Assembly (NCBI RefSeq): GCF_001650495.1
Contig: NZ_LWCS01000021.1
Span: forward strand, 147,540 to 211,539
Source: Mycolicibacterium iranicum
GTDB taxonomy: Bacteria > Actinomycetota > Actinomycetes > Mycobacteriales > Mycobacteriaceae
Direction: 5' to 3'
Length of the DNA stretch: 64,000 nucleotides
The notes under the pieces are model-generated. The model made no database searches and was not told the DNA's origin. It was given only the letters and a program-made list of their open reading frames with translations. Positions 14,970-23,683 of this stretch are shown piece by piece. The stretch's first letter is position 1; each line of letters opens with the position of its first letter. Both the position numbers and the translations under genes were made by a program.

Positions 14970-15965
14970 GTGTTACTTGAGTTCGATGCTGATCAGCGGC
15001 TGTGGCAGGACACCGTGCGTGACGCGGTGTCCAAGCAGTGCCCGGCGTCGTTGATCCGCGACATAGCCGAGAACGGAGTCGACCCGGCGCCCCTGTGGAA
15101 CAGCTATCTCGACGCCGGCTGGACGGAATTGACCGATTCCGAGAACGCCGTCGAGCTGGCGATCGTGCTTGAGGAGCTGGGGCGAGCGACCGATCCCACA
15201 CCGTTCCTCGCCACCCTCACCCAGTTCGCGCCACTCGTGGGTGACCGTTTCGACCCTGGCAGCGCCGGAACCGCGGTGTACTCCGGCGTGAGCGCGGTCC
15301 GCAACGCCGACGGCTGGGTCCTCACCGGCACCGACCGCTTCGTCCTCGACGGCGACCGCGCCGACCGCCTCGCCGTCGTCACTCCCGCCGGCGTGTTTCT
15401 GGTTGACGCCGACAAGGCCACCACACGTCGCGTCGACGTGTTCGACCCCGTCCTGCACGTTGCGGAGGTGACGTTCGCCGGCGCGCACGTCGCCGACTCC
15501 GAGCGGCTGCCCGCCGACACCGAACGTGCCCGACACGTCGCGTTGACGGGCATGGCGATCACGATCGTCGGCGCGTGTCAGCGGATTCTCGACCTGGTGT
15601 TGGAGCACGCGAAGAGCCGCCAGCAGTTCGGTGTCGCGATCGGTACGTTCCAGGCCGTTCAGCACAAGGCCGCCGACATGTTCGTCGCGATCGAGCGTGC
15701 CCGCGCGCTGTCGTATTTTGCTGCCCTCACCATCGCCGCCGACGACCCGCGCCGCCGGCTCGCCGCGGCGATGGCGAAAGCGTCAGCGGGCGAATGCCAG
15801 TCGCTGGTCTTCAAGCACGGCATCCAGTTGTTCGGCGCGATGGGCTTCACGTGGGAGAACGACCTGCAGTTCGCGCTGAAGCGAGCCAAAGCCGGAGAAC
15901 TCTTGCTCGGCGGTGCCGCCGAACACCGGGCCATGATCGCGGAGGAATACGGGAGGGACATCTGA
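14970..15965 (+). CDS. Acyl-CoA dehydrogenase, small FadE-type subunit
   Basis: A 331-residue protein from the GTG at 14970, preceded by AGAGGAGG with 7 bases spacing; the frame opens earlier, but that lies in the operator. The C-terminal half is typical of FadE (GACQRILDLVLEHAKSRQQFGVAIGTFQAVQHKAADMF, then a late AMGFTWENDLQFALKRAK). It is shorter than a standard 380-residue enzyme and is directly followed by a second, longer acyl-CoA dehydrogenase with stop/start overlap. In actinobacterial steroid catabolism such pairs make alpha2beta2 heterotetramers that desaturate bulky acyl-CoA esters. That assembly is inferred here. Confidence 0.88.
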   Translation: MLLEFDADQRLWQDTVRDAVSKQCPASLIRDIAENGVDPAPLWNSYLDAGWTELTDSENAVELAIVLEELGRATDPTPFLATLTQFAPLVGDRFDPGSAGTAVYSGVSAVRNADGWVLTGTDRFVLDGDRADRLAVVTPAGVFLVDADKATTRRVDVFDPVLHVAEVTFAGAHVADSERLPADTERARHVALTGMAITIVGACQRILDLVLEHAKSRQQFGVAIGTFQAVQHKAADMFVAIERARALSYFAALTIAADDPRRRLAAAMAKASAGECQSLVFKHGIQLFGAMGFTWENDLQFALKRAKAGELLLGGAAEHRAMIAEEYGRDI

Positions 15966-17152
15966 TGCAGCTGGCTTTCGACACCGATGTCGAAGAGTTC
16001 CGCGCCGAGTTCTCCGCGTTCCTCGACGAGCACACGCCGTCGGCGGCGCAGACTCTGGAGCGTCCCCGCTCGGTCTCGCACATGCCGCAATGGGCCCGCG
16101 ACTGGCAGCGCTTGCTGTTCGACAACGGCTGGCTGCTGCCCGCGCAACCGCCCGAGTTCGGTGGGCGTAACGCCAACGTGCTGCAGACCTTCGTGCACGC
16201 CGAAGAACTGTGCCGGCGCCGGATCTACCACAGCTTCAATCCGCAGGGCGTCAACATCATCGCGGCCTCGCTGCTGACGTTCGGCACCGATGAGCAGAAG
16301 CACCGGTGGGCCGTCCCGGTGTTGCGGGGTGAGCGCACCGCGTCGCTCGGCATGAGCGAACCCAGCGCAGGATCCGACCTGGCGTCCCTGCGTACCAAAG
16401 CTGTGTCCGTTTCGGGCGAGGATGGGCCCTACTTCGTCGTCAACGGCCAGAAGGTGTGGACCTCCGGCGCCCACGACGCCGACTTCCTGCTCACCTTCGT
16501 CCGCACCGACCCGGATGCCCCCAAGCACAAGGGAATCAGCGTGCTGCTGATACCCACCGACCTCGACGGTGTGGTGTGCCGCCCGTTCGCCGACATGTGC
16601 GGCATCGAGAACCTGGACTTCAACGAGGTGTTCTTCACCGATGTGCGGGTTCCCGCCGAGAATCTCGTCGGGCCTCTGAACGGCGGTTGGGGTGTGGCCA
16701 ACGGATCCCTCGGTCATGAACGGACCATGATGTGGCTCGGCTTCGCCGACCGAATTGCCAACTGCATAGCCGACTTCCGGCCGAAGACCGTGCTTGAGCG
16801 CGACGCGCTGGCCACCAGCATCATGGACTACGAAGCACTGCGGCTGCTCGGTTCGGTGGGTATCGCGAAGGCGGCCCGCGGCGAGGTGGATGTGGCGTCG
16901 GTGTCCATTCCGAAGCTGCTCGGCGCCGAGGCCGAACAGCGAGTGGAGGGGCTCGCCCTGGAGTCCGCAGGACCCGACGGGCTGGTGCATCCCGCGACGT
17001 CGGGTCCGTATGCCCATATGAACCTCGACCACTACTTCGCCAGCTGGTTCGAGCGGTACTGCCGCAGCTTCGGAGGCACGATCGCGGGTGGGACGTCGGA
17101 GATTCAGCGCAACATCATCGCCCAGCAGGTGCTGGGACTGCCCCGGCGCTAA
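15965..17152 (+). CDS. Acyl-CoA dehydrogenase, large FadE-type subunit
   Basis: A 395-residue acyl-CoA dehydrogenase with FAD-binding and substrate motifs: LGMSEPSAGSDLASL, VNGQKVWTSGAHDAD, and C-terminal GGTIAGGTSEIQRNIIAQQVLGLPR. The ATG at 15965 overlaps the stop of the small subunit by one base (TGATG), so the two are translationally coupled. It catalyses alpha,beta-desaturation of an acyl-CoA, passing electrons to ETF. Pairing with the 331-residue partner suggests a heterotetramer handling a large substrate. Confidence 0.92.
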   Translation: MQLAFDTDVEEFRAEFSAFLDEHTPSAAQTLERPRSVSHMPQWARDWQRLLFDNGWLLPAQPPEFGGRNANVLQTFVHAEELCRRRIYHSFNPQGVNIIAASLLTFGTDEQKHRWAVPVLRGERTASLGMSEPSAGSDLASLRTKAVSVSGEDGPYFVVNGQKVWTSGAHDADFLLTFVRTDPDAPKHKGISVLLIPTDLDGVVCRPFADMCGIENLDFNEVFFTDVRVPAENLVGPLNGGWGVANGSLGHERTMMWLGFADRIANCIADFRPKTVLERDALATSIMDYEALRLLGSVGIAKAARGEVDVASVSIPKLLGAEAEQRVEGLALESAGPDGLVHPATSGPYAHMNLDHYFASWFERYCRSFGGTIAGGTSEIQRNIIAQQVLGLPRR

Positions 17153-17155
17153 CGA

Positions 17156-18283
17156 GTGAGGGTTCAGCCCGCCGCCTTCCTGAGGACCACGCTGCCGCTG
17201 GACCTCAGCCAGCTGGCGGTCCTGGATGGCGGCCGCTACCACTCCATCTGGTTGCCCGACCACATGGTCAGCTTCTGGCCGGACTCCATCTGGACACCTG
17301 AGTTCACCGATCTCGCCGTCGCGTCGCCGTCCCCGCACCGCCATCTCGATGGCATGGCGGTGGCCGCCGCGGCGGCGGTACTGACCGAGAAGGTGCCACT
17401 CGTCACCAGCGTGGTGGACACGGTGCGGCGCCATCCCGCGTCGCTCGCGCAGAGTGCTCTGACCATCGACCACCTCGCCAAGGGCCGTTTCGTGCTGGGT
17501 CTGGGCAGCGGTGAGAGTGAGAACATCGAACCCTACGGCTTCGAATTCAGCCGTCCGGTCAGCCGTTTCGAGGAAGCGCTGCAGGTGATCCGGCTCCTTT
17601 GGGATAGCGACGGCCCCGTGGACTTCGACGGCAGGTACTACCGGCTGCAGCACGCTCGGCTCGACACCGAGCCGTACGACGGACGTTTCCCACCCATGTG
17701 GATCGGGGCGAGCGGACCGCGCTCACTTGACATCGCGGGGCGCTACGCCGACGGTTGGTGGCCTGCCGGTGCGTGGACCCCGGAGGAATATGCCGCGAAG
17801 CTGGAGCGTGTCAAGGCGTCGGCCGATCGTGCGGGTCGCGACCCCGAGCAGATCACGCCGTGCTTCATCCAGGTCTGCATCATCGGGCGCGACGACACCG
17901 AGCTGTCGAAGATCCTCGAAGCGCCGCTGGTGAAGTGCTTCCTGCTGCAGGTGTCGGCACCGACCCTGGCCACGTTCGGATTTCAGCACCCGATGGGCCA
18001 GGAGTGGGGAGGCTTTCACGACATCGATCCCGGCGTGCTGACCCGTGACCGCATCGTCGAGTTCCTGGCCGGGGTTGAGCCGGAGATGATCCTGGCGATG
18101 GTGCCCCACGGAACGCCCACACAGGTGGCGCGCACCGTCAAAGACTTCGTCGACGCGGGACTGCGGGTACCGAAGATCCTCGATTACGCAGCGATGGCGG
18201 GCCTCGACTACGCCGCACAATCGGCACGCAATGTCAGGCAAGCAGAAGACGAGCTCATGCAAATGTGTGGAGGAATCTCATGA
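17156..18283 (+). CDS. LLM-class flavin/F420-dependent oxidoreductase
   Basis: A 375-residue bacterial-luciferase-fold protein. Markers are SIWLPDHMVSFWP at the N-terminus, TSVVDTVRRHPASLAQSALTIDHLAKGRFVLGLGSGE, and PPMWIGASGPRSLDIAGRYADGWWPAG. These are common in mycobacterial F420-dependent enzymes. The GTG start is 3 bp after the acyl-CoA dehydrogenase stop. It may reduce a double bond or ketone, or act as a monooxygenase, in the same pathway. Cofactor (F420 or FMN) and substrate are not decided by sequence. Confidence 0.87.
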   Translation: MRVQPAAFLRTTLPLDLSQLAVLDGGRYHSIWLPDHMVSFWPDSIWTPEFTDLAVASPSPHRHLDGMAVAAAAAVLTEKVPLVTSVVDTVRRHPASLAQSALTIDHLAKGRFVLGLGSGESENIEPYGFEFSRPVSRFEEALQVIRLLWDSDGPVDFDGRYYRLQHARLDTEPYDGRFPPMWIGASGPRSLDIAGRYADGWWPAGAWTPEEYAAKLERVKASADRAGRDPEQITPCFIQVCIIGRDDTELSKILEAPLVKCFLLQVSAPTLATFGFQHPMGQEWGGFHDIDPGVLTRDRIVEFLAGVEPEMILAMVPHGTPTQVARTVKDFVDAGLRVPKILDYAAMAGLDYAAQSARNVRQAEDELMQMCGGIS

Positions 18284-19443
18284 GTCTGAGTGCCGTCAAG
18301 ATGCTGGACAGTGCCGAGGCCGAGACAGGTCTGCAAGACTATGGCGATCCCACTCTTCCTGAGCGCTTCGGGATTGCGGTCGACCATCTCAACGGTCTCG
18401 GGATGGATGCCGACGGCTGCCGCCAGGCCTCCGATGTCTGCCACTGGCTGCTGACCACGCGGCTCGAATTCATCGAGGACCGCAACAGATACCCGATCGC
18501 GGACGAGGTGATCGACCGACCCATGTTCGTCACCGGGGAACCGCGTTCAGGTACCACGCTGATGCACGCGCTGATGTCCGTGGACCCGGATGCCCGCGTA
18601 CTGCGGTTCTGGGAGGTCATGTATCCGTCCCCGCCACCGGGCACCGCGCTGCCCGGGGACATGCGCCGTGCGCGGGCCGACGCCCACTGGCGTGAGATCA
18701 ACGCCAAGATGCCGAAATGGCTGCACAGCCATCCGTACAACGACATGCTCGGTGACGGGCTTCCCGAGGACGAGCGCACATGGGCATTCGACTTCCGCGT
18801 CATGACGCCGACGGCGTGGTGGCGGGTGCCGATGCAGACCGTCGTCGGCGGATTACCGACCGACCCGGCCGCGCAGTACCGGCTGCACCGGGCGATGCTG
18901 CAGCAGTTTCAGTACAGCCGGCGGCCGAAACGGTGGGCACTGAAAGGGTTTCACGGCTTCCGGCTGGCGGAACTGTTCGACGCCTACCCCGATGCCACCC
19001 TGCTGTGGCTGCATCGGGACCCCGTGCAGGTGGCCGCGTCGCGGACAATGATGATGGCCGACATCTTGGAAGGCATTGTCGGCCCCGTCGATCTGCACGC
19101 TGCGGCGAAGATGCATCTCGACCTGACGCGAGCAAGTGTCGCCAATACCATGACGAATCCGTTGGTCGACGATCCGCGGATACGGCACGCGCGGTATGCC
19201 GACTTCGTCAGCGACCCGGTGGCCACGGTGCGAGACTTCTACGCTTTCAGTGACCACTTCCTGACCGGGGACGCCGAAGACCGGATGCGGGACTACCTGG
19301 CGAACAACAAGGGAGACCGCCACGGCAAGTTCCATTACTCCACAAGCGTTCTCACCGACATCGGGGAAAACCTGGACGCGCTGCACGAGGAGTTCCGGCC
19401 CTTCCGCGAACGCTTCGGCGTCGCCATCGAGAAACGTGGCTGA
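18280..19443 (+). CDS. Sulfotransferase-family protein
   Basis: A 387-residue protein from the ATG at 18280, which overlaps the LLM gene stop by 4 bp and has GGAGG upstream. FVTGEPRSGTTLMHALMSVDP (about residues 87-107) is the PAPS-binding P-loop of the sulfotransferase-3 family, and LWLHRDPVQVAASR is the 3'-phosphate-binding segment. Such proteins transfer sulfate from PAPS to hydroxyl groups. Its position inside an acyl-CoA catabolic operon is unusual. It could sulfate an intermediate or have another transferase function. Confidence 0.83.
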   Translation: MSLSAVKMLDSAEAETGLQDYGDPTLPERFGIAVDHLNGLGMDADGCRQASDVCHWLLTTRLEFIEDRNRYPIADEVIDRPMFVTGEPRSGTTLMHALMSVDPDARVLRFWEVMYPSPPPGTALPGDMRRARADAHWREINAKMPKWLHSHPYNDMLGDGLPEDERTWAFDFRVMTPTAWWRVPMQTVVGGLPTDPAAQYRLHRAMLQQFQYSRRPKRWALKGFHGFRLAELFDAYPDATLLWLHRDPVQVAASRTMMMADILEGIVGPVDLHAAAKMHLDLTRASVANTMTNPLVDDPRIRHARYADFVSDPVATVRDFYAFSDHFLTGDAEDRMRDYLANNKGDRHGKFHYSTSVLTDIGENLDALHEEFRPFRERFGVAIEKRG

Positions 19444-20224
19444 GCTGCCCGCCCAGGATGGGCGCCTGTCGGTGCACTCGGTCACCTTTCACGGCGCGAC
19501 GCTCGCGCAGATGGCCTCACACTGGGAGGCGTTGGGGGCGAGCCGGCTCAGCCTCATCGACACCCAGTTGAGCGAGCCTGGCTTGTCCGAAGTGATTTCC
19601 GCGCAGGGTTACTCAGTGGAATCTGTGTTCCATCTCTTCGACACGGCTGACGGTCTCCGACGCGTGATCGAAGCCGCCGGCGAGGTTGGCGCCCGGGTGA
19701 TCTACATGCTGACCGGTGGCCGCGGCGAACTCACGTGGGAGGATGCCGCGGCCCGGTTCTGCGAGGCGGTGCAGCCCTGCCGCGATGATGCGGCGGCCGC
19801 AGGGGTGGCGCTGGCCATCGAGAACGCATCGGGGCTCTACGCCGACATCCACATCGCGCACACACTGCGAGACACGATAGAGCTCGCCGAACGGGCGGGC
19901 CTGGGTGTCGGCGTCGACCTGTTCCACTGCTGGACGGAAGCGCACCTGCCTGCGTTGCTCGAGCGCGCGCTGCCGCGTACAGAATTGATCCAGCTGAGCG
20001 ACTACGTCCTCGGTGACAGGGCACTGCCTGCGCGGGCGGTGCCCGGTGATGGCGCGATACCCCTGGAAGCACTGGTGGCACAGGCACTCTCGGGCGGATA
20101 TCGGCACGGTTTCGATCTGGAGCTGATCGGTCCCAGGATCTCTCTAGAGGGGCCTCTCGTGGCGGCGCGACGGGCCTGCGGCAATGTATCGGCGATGTTG
20201 TCGCGCTGCGAGACTGCGGGGTAG
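19436..20224 (+). CDS. Sugar phosphate isomerase/epimerase-family TIM barrel
   Basis: A 262-residue xylose-isomerase-like TIM barrel (AP endonuclease 2 family). The GTG start overlaps the sulfotransferase stop by 8 bp. Candidate metal ligands are the Glu of LAIENASG, Asp/His of VGVDLFHCW, and the Glu of FDLELIGPR. This fold includes isomerases, epimerases and dehydratases such as the one at 158-1972, but the chain here is a single domain. Its role in a lipid or cyclic-acid operon is unknown; a ketone/enol isomerisation or dehydration is plausible. Confidence 0.75.
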   Translation: MAELPAQDGRLSVHSVTFHGATLAQMASHWEALGASRLSLIDTQLSEPGLSEVISAQGYSVESVFHLFDTADGLRRVIEAAGEVGARVIYMLTGGRGELTWEDAAARFCEAVQPCRDDAAAAGVALAIENASGLYADIHIAHTLRDTIELAERAGLGVGVDLFHCWTEAHLPALLERALPRTELIQLSDYVLGDRALPARAVPGDGAIPLEALVAQALSGGYRHGFDLELIGPRISLEGPLVAARRACGNVSAMLSRCETAG

Positions 20225-20226
20225 CG

Positions 20227-21438
20227 ATGGCCTACGGGGACGGCGAGGACGACGCTGCGTTGCGAATGGCGTGGGAGACGTTCTGCTATCGCTTGAAAGT
20301 TGCAGGCGAGTGGGCGTTCAAAGACCACAACGCCGCGTCGGGCACGCAGCGTGCCGACGCGTTCCGCTTCCTCGCCCAGAACCTCGGTCAGGCCTTCGAC
20401 CTGGCGCTGGAGACCGGCGACACCCGGTACCCGAGCCTGCACGCTTTCTGCGGTCCAAGTCGCAAACTGGGCGGCGACTGCGCGGATTTCACCTATCAGC
20501 AGGCGTGGATCGGCGGCGAATCGGTCTACCGCATCGTCGGCGACCGCGGAACAGCACGGTTCTTCAACATCACTGTGCAGGGCCCCCGGCGCGTCGGACC
20601 CGGGGTGCTGCACGAGCCCTTCGGCGACGTGCCCGAGGCGAACCTGACCGGTGCAGAGCTCGTTACCGCGCCCGACGGCACATTCGAGGTGTACGTCGGC
20701 GGGCCGCAGCGCGGCGAGAATTGGCTGCCGACCACATCTGGATCGCGAAAGCTGTTCATCCGTCAGGGTTTCGACGACTGGGGCGAACTACCAGCCCGCT
20801 TGCGAATCGAACGGATCGACATGGTCTCCCCGCGGCCGGTGCCCACCGCAGATCAGATGGCCGACGCAATCGCGTGGGCCGGCGAGTTCGTCACCGGCGT
20901 GATGGAGGATTGGCCGGAGTTCCCGTTCACCTACGGGGGAGTCGATGCCGAACGGCCCAATCACTTCCCGGCCGTCAGCGAAGCGCAGGGCGATGCCAAG
21001 CGGGGCCGCGCCGCGGCCAACATGTACTGGACGCTGGCCGCCGACGAGGCTCTGGTGGTGGAATTCGACGCCCATGACGGACTGTGGATGCTCACCAACA
21101 TGGGTGTCTTCTTCAACAGCATGGACTTTCTCTACCGTCCGGTCAGCTACACACCGAGCCGGACTCTCGTCGACGCCGACGGCAAGGTGCGGCTGATCCT
21201 CGCCCATACCGATCCGGGGTTCCACAACTGGATCGACACACAGGGCTTCGAGCGCGGCAATCTCACCTACCGGCACATGCTCGACGGGTCGCCCGTCGGA
21301 TTGGGCACCCACGTCGTCAAGCACTCTTCTCTCGCCGAGGTGCTGCCGGCAGACACTGCCGTCGTCACCGCCGAGGAGCGCATCGCCCAGATGTGGGTGC
21401 GCTTCAACGCCATCCGGCGGCGCTATGCGTTGCTCTGA
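20227..21438 (+). CDS. DUF1214-like protein of unknown function
   Basis: A 403-residue soluble protein, last gene of the 14970-21438 operon, 2 bp after the TIM-barrel gene. The C-terminal part (WMLTNMGVFFNSMDF, then DPGFHNWIDTQGFERGNLTYR) resembles DUF1214 domains seen in many mycobacterial proteins encoded near lipid and steroid genes. The N-terminal part has no motif I recognise. No signal peptide is visible. It probably belongs to the same pathway as the acyl-CoA dehydrogenases. The enzymatic activity, if any, is unknown. Confidence 0.65.
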   Translation: MAYGDGEDDAALRMAWETFCYRLKVAGEWAFKDHNAASGTQRADAFRFLAQNLGQAFDLALETGDTRYPSLHAFCGPSRKLGGDCADFTYQQAWIGGESVYRIVGDRGTARFFNITVQGPRRVGPGVLHEPFGDVPEANLTGAELVTAPDGTFEVYVGGPQRGENWLPTTSGSRKLFIRQGFDDWGELPARLRIERIDMVSPRPVPTADQMADAIAWAGEFVTGVMEDWPEFPFTYGGVDAERPNHFPAVSEAQGDAKRGRAAANMYWTLAADEALVVEFDAHDGLWMLTNMGVFFNSMDFLYRPVSYTPSRTLVDADGKVRLILAHTDPGFHNWIDTQGFERGNLTYRHMLDGSPVGLGTHVVKHSSLAEVLPADTAVVTAEERIAQMWVRFNAIRRRYALL

Positions 21439-21527
21439 CGGCCCGCGAACGCGCCCGATATGTACGCACCGCGCGACGCGCCGCCGTGCAGACACGCGCA
21501 CTCGCGGTGCGGCGGCAGGGGATCAGA

Positions 21528-21965
21528 TCACAGGCGCTGGAGCTTGAACGTCCAGAACTGGCTGCCGGGCGGGCCGTTGAAACAGCCGACATTGAATTTC
21601 GAGTCGATGGTGCCCAGCAGCGTCACGGCATCCCATGAATATGTCTCGCGCGTCGGCATCACCTGGCCTGGGCACTGGAGCCCGTCGGGCACGTCGACGG
21701 TGAAGGTGTAGCGGCCGTTGTCGAGCCACACCTTGCTCTCGTAGTACTCATAGAAGGCAAGGCGTGGCCGTGCGGCGACATTGAGACAATTCGGATTCTT
21801 CTCGGGGATGCACAGTGAGACGAACCAAAACCACGACGCGCGGGTGTACCTGTTGGTGAGAAGGTCGTAATTGCCGATCGCGAAGTTGGCCGACGACGGC
21901 GGCGCGAGAAGTGTCGCGACCGCCATCAGTGCAGTCGCCACCATCCCGAGCTTGCTGAGCCTCAT
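21528..21965 (-). CDS. Small exported protein of unknown function
   Basis: A 145-residue protein with a clear signal peptide (MRLSKLGMVATALMAVATLLAPPSSA) predicted to be cut near residue 26. The mature part is aromatic-rich and has four cysteines (CIPEKNPNC, LQCPG, VGCF), probably disulfide-bonded outside the membrane. It sits between two catabolic operons and resembles in size and style the exported proteins at 40151-41632. It may be envelope-associated. No enzymatic motif is seen. Confidence 0.7.
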   Translation of the reverse strand: MRLSKLGMVATALMAVATLLAPPSSANFAIGNYDLLTNRYTRASWFWFVSLCIPEKNPNCLNVAARPRLAFYEYYESKVWLDNGRYTFTVDVPDGLQCPGQVMPTRETYSWDAVTLLGTIDSKFNVGCFNGPPGSQFWTFKLQRL

Positions 21966-22037
21966 CGCCGTCCTTTCAACGTCTGGCGCTACTCATGGAA
22001 CCATCTCGCCGCCACAATGTGGGCCAGTTCAGCGCAG

Positions 22038-23450
22038 CTAGTCGATGACCGCTGCTTCCTTGCGTTCGGTGATCGGTCGGGCGAGCTCCTGCTCGTCGCA
22101 GATGCGCTGCAGCTTTTCGATCGTCTCGTCGAGCCCGGGGCCTAGCGGCTTGCTCGGCGTGAACGTTGCGGGCAGGTGTCTCATGCCCTGGATGACGCCG
22201 ATGGTGTCGTAATGGACGGTGCCCTCGGGGTCGCACACGTAATCGGGCATCCGGTCCAGCACCGCGGTCAGCATCGACTTGAACACCGTCCGCGCGACGT
22301 TGGATCCCACGCACCGGTGCACACCGATGCCGAAGCTGAAGTGGCGGTTGCCCTTCCGGTCCAGGACGATCTCGTTGGGCTGGTCGAACACGGCGGGGTC
22401 GCGGTTGGCCATCGCCCACGACAACCAGAGGCGTTCGTACTGCTTGAACTGGTGGCCCTCGACCTCGACATCCTCGGCGAACGTTCGGCCGTCTCCGGGA
22501 GCGGGCGTGAAGAAGCGCAGGAACTCCTCGGTCGCCGGGTGCAGCAGCGTCTCGCGCTCACGGCTGAGCCGCTCGCGCTCGTCGGGGTGCTCGCCGAGCC
22601 ATTCCAGTGCATGTGCGGTCAACGCGGTGGTGGTGTCGAAACCGCCGCCGATGATCAGGCCCAGGTTGCCCAGCAGTTCCATGTCGGGGGCGGGCTCCCC
22701 GTCGATGCGCAACTGCACCAACGCATTAACGAGACCGGGGCGCGGATTCTCGCGGATCTCGATCATGTTGTTGATGAGATCAATGCCCATCTCTCGGTGC
22801 TGCTCGTTGATCTTCTCGCGTTCGGGGGAGTGCTCCGGGGTGTACACCGATGCGTGGGTGGGCTCGCTGTAGACGTTCCACTTCTTCAGGCTGATGCCCA
22901 TCATCGCGAGCGTGAATACCGCGGGAACCACATTGGCGAGATGATCGACGAAGTCGATGCGCCCCGACTCGACGTGCTCATCGATTGCGGCGCGGGTGAT
23001 CTCGTCGATGAACGGTTCCCACCGCTTGATCGCCGCAGGGGACAGGTACGGGTTCAGGGCACCGCGGTAAATGCTGTGCTCGGGCTCGTCCATCTCCAGA
23101 ATGCCGCCGCGAACGACGGTTGCGCGGCTGGCTTTGGGAATCGTAATACCCTTGAACGGCGTCTCCCCGGAGATGTCGTGATGGTTGGACACCGCCGGGC
23201 AGCGGGCGAGTTCGAAGACATGCTTGCTGTCGGCCGCCACCCAGTGCCCGTCGTAGACGTCGGTCCACGCCATCGGGCATTTGGACTGCATCTCTTCGGT
23301 GATCTTCTCGAACTGCAGCCGGTACTCGGGCGTGTGCCGGTCGAAGTGGTACCTGTTCTTCTTACGGCTGTCGTCGGCGGTGCCGTCTACGACGTCGTCG
23401 ACACTCAAGGCTCTGCTCCCTCTAGTGATTTCGGTGTAGTTGGTCGCCAT
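22038..23450 (-). CDS. Cytochrome P450
   Basis: A 470-residue P450 from the second of two adjacent ATG codons (23450; the first is 23453). It has the I-helix GGGFDTTT, ExxR in EEFLRFF, and the heme loop FGIGVHRCVG. It carries an N-terminal extension of about 40 residues and a C-terminal tail of about 40 residues (LGPGLDETIEKLQRICDEQE) compared with a 400-residue bacterial P450. It is not close to the tandem pair at 2-4.7 kb. It is the last gene after two SDRs and a ferredoxin. Confidence 0.92.
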   Translation of the reverse strand: MATNYTEITRGSRALSVDDVVDGTADDSRKKNRYHFDRHTPEYRLQFEKITEEMQSKCPMAWTDVYDGHWVAADSKHVFELARCPAVSNHHDISGETPFKGITIPKASRATVVRGGILEMDEPEHSIYRGALNPYLSPAAIKRWEPFIDEITRAAIDEHVESGRIDFVDHLANVVPAVFTLAMMGISLKKWNVYSEPTHASVYTPEHSPEREKINEQHREMGIDLINNMIEIRENPRPGLVNALVQLRIDGEPAPDMELLGNLGLIIGGGFDTTTALTAHALEWLGEHPDERERLSRERETLLHPATEEFLRFFTPAPGDGRTFAEDVEVEGHQFKQYERLWLSWAMANRDPAVFDQPNEIVLDRKGNRHFSFGIGVHRCVGSNVARTVFKSMLTAVLDRMPDYVCDPEGTVHYDTIGVIQGMRHLPATFTPSKPLGPGLDETIEKLQRICDEQELARPITERKEAAVID

Positions 23451-23478
23451 CACCGTGACCGGCTACGCCCAAATCGCT

Positions 23479-23673
23479 TTATTCTTCGATTGAAATGGCC
23501 TGTTCCGGGCACGAGTGAACCGCTTCGCGGACTGCGTCTTCCTGCTCTGCGGGCACGACCTCATTGACCGGTGACGCCGTGCCGTCGATGTCGCTGAGCT
23601 CAAAAGAATCCGGCGCGATCATCGAGCACAGCGTGTGCCCCTGGCACCGCCCCGAGTCGACAAATACCTTCAC
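23479..23673 (-). CDS. 3Fe-4S ferredoxin, P450 partner
   Basis: A 64-residue ferredoxin. I chose the GTG at 23673 (VKVFVDSGRCQGH) because GGGAGG lies 5-6 bases upstream; a longer frame would add 17 residues without family support. The cluster motif is CQGHTLC (C10, C16) with the common His, plus HSCPEQA. It sits 28 bp before the P450 at 22038-23450 and 10 bp after the SDR, so it is the likely electron donor to that P450. Confidence 0.9.
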   Translation of the reverse strand: MKVFVDSGRCQGHTLCSMIAPDSFELSDIDGTASPVNEVVPAEQEDAVREAVHSCPEQAISIEE

Positions 23674-23683
23674 TTGCGCCTCC

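Noticed and set aside
15659..17653. 664-residue minus-strand open frame
   Set aside because: It is a shadow of the two acyl-CoA dehydrogenases and the LLM gene. It is His/Gly/Arg-rich without motifs, as expected of high-GC antisense frames.
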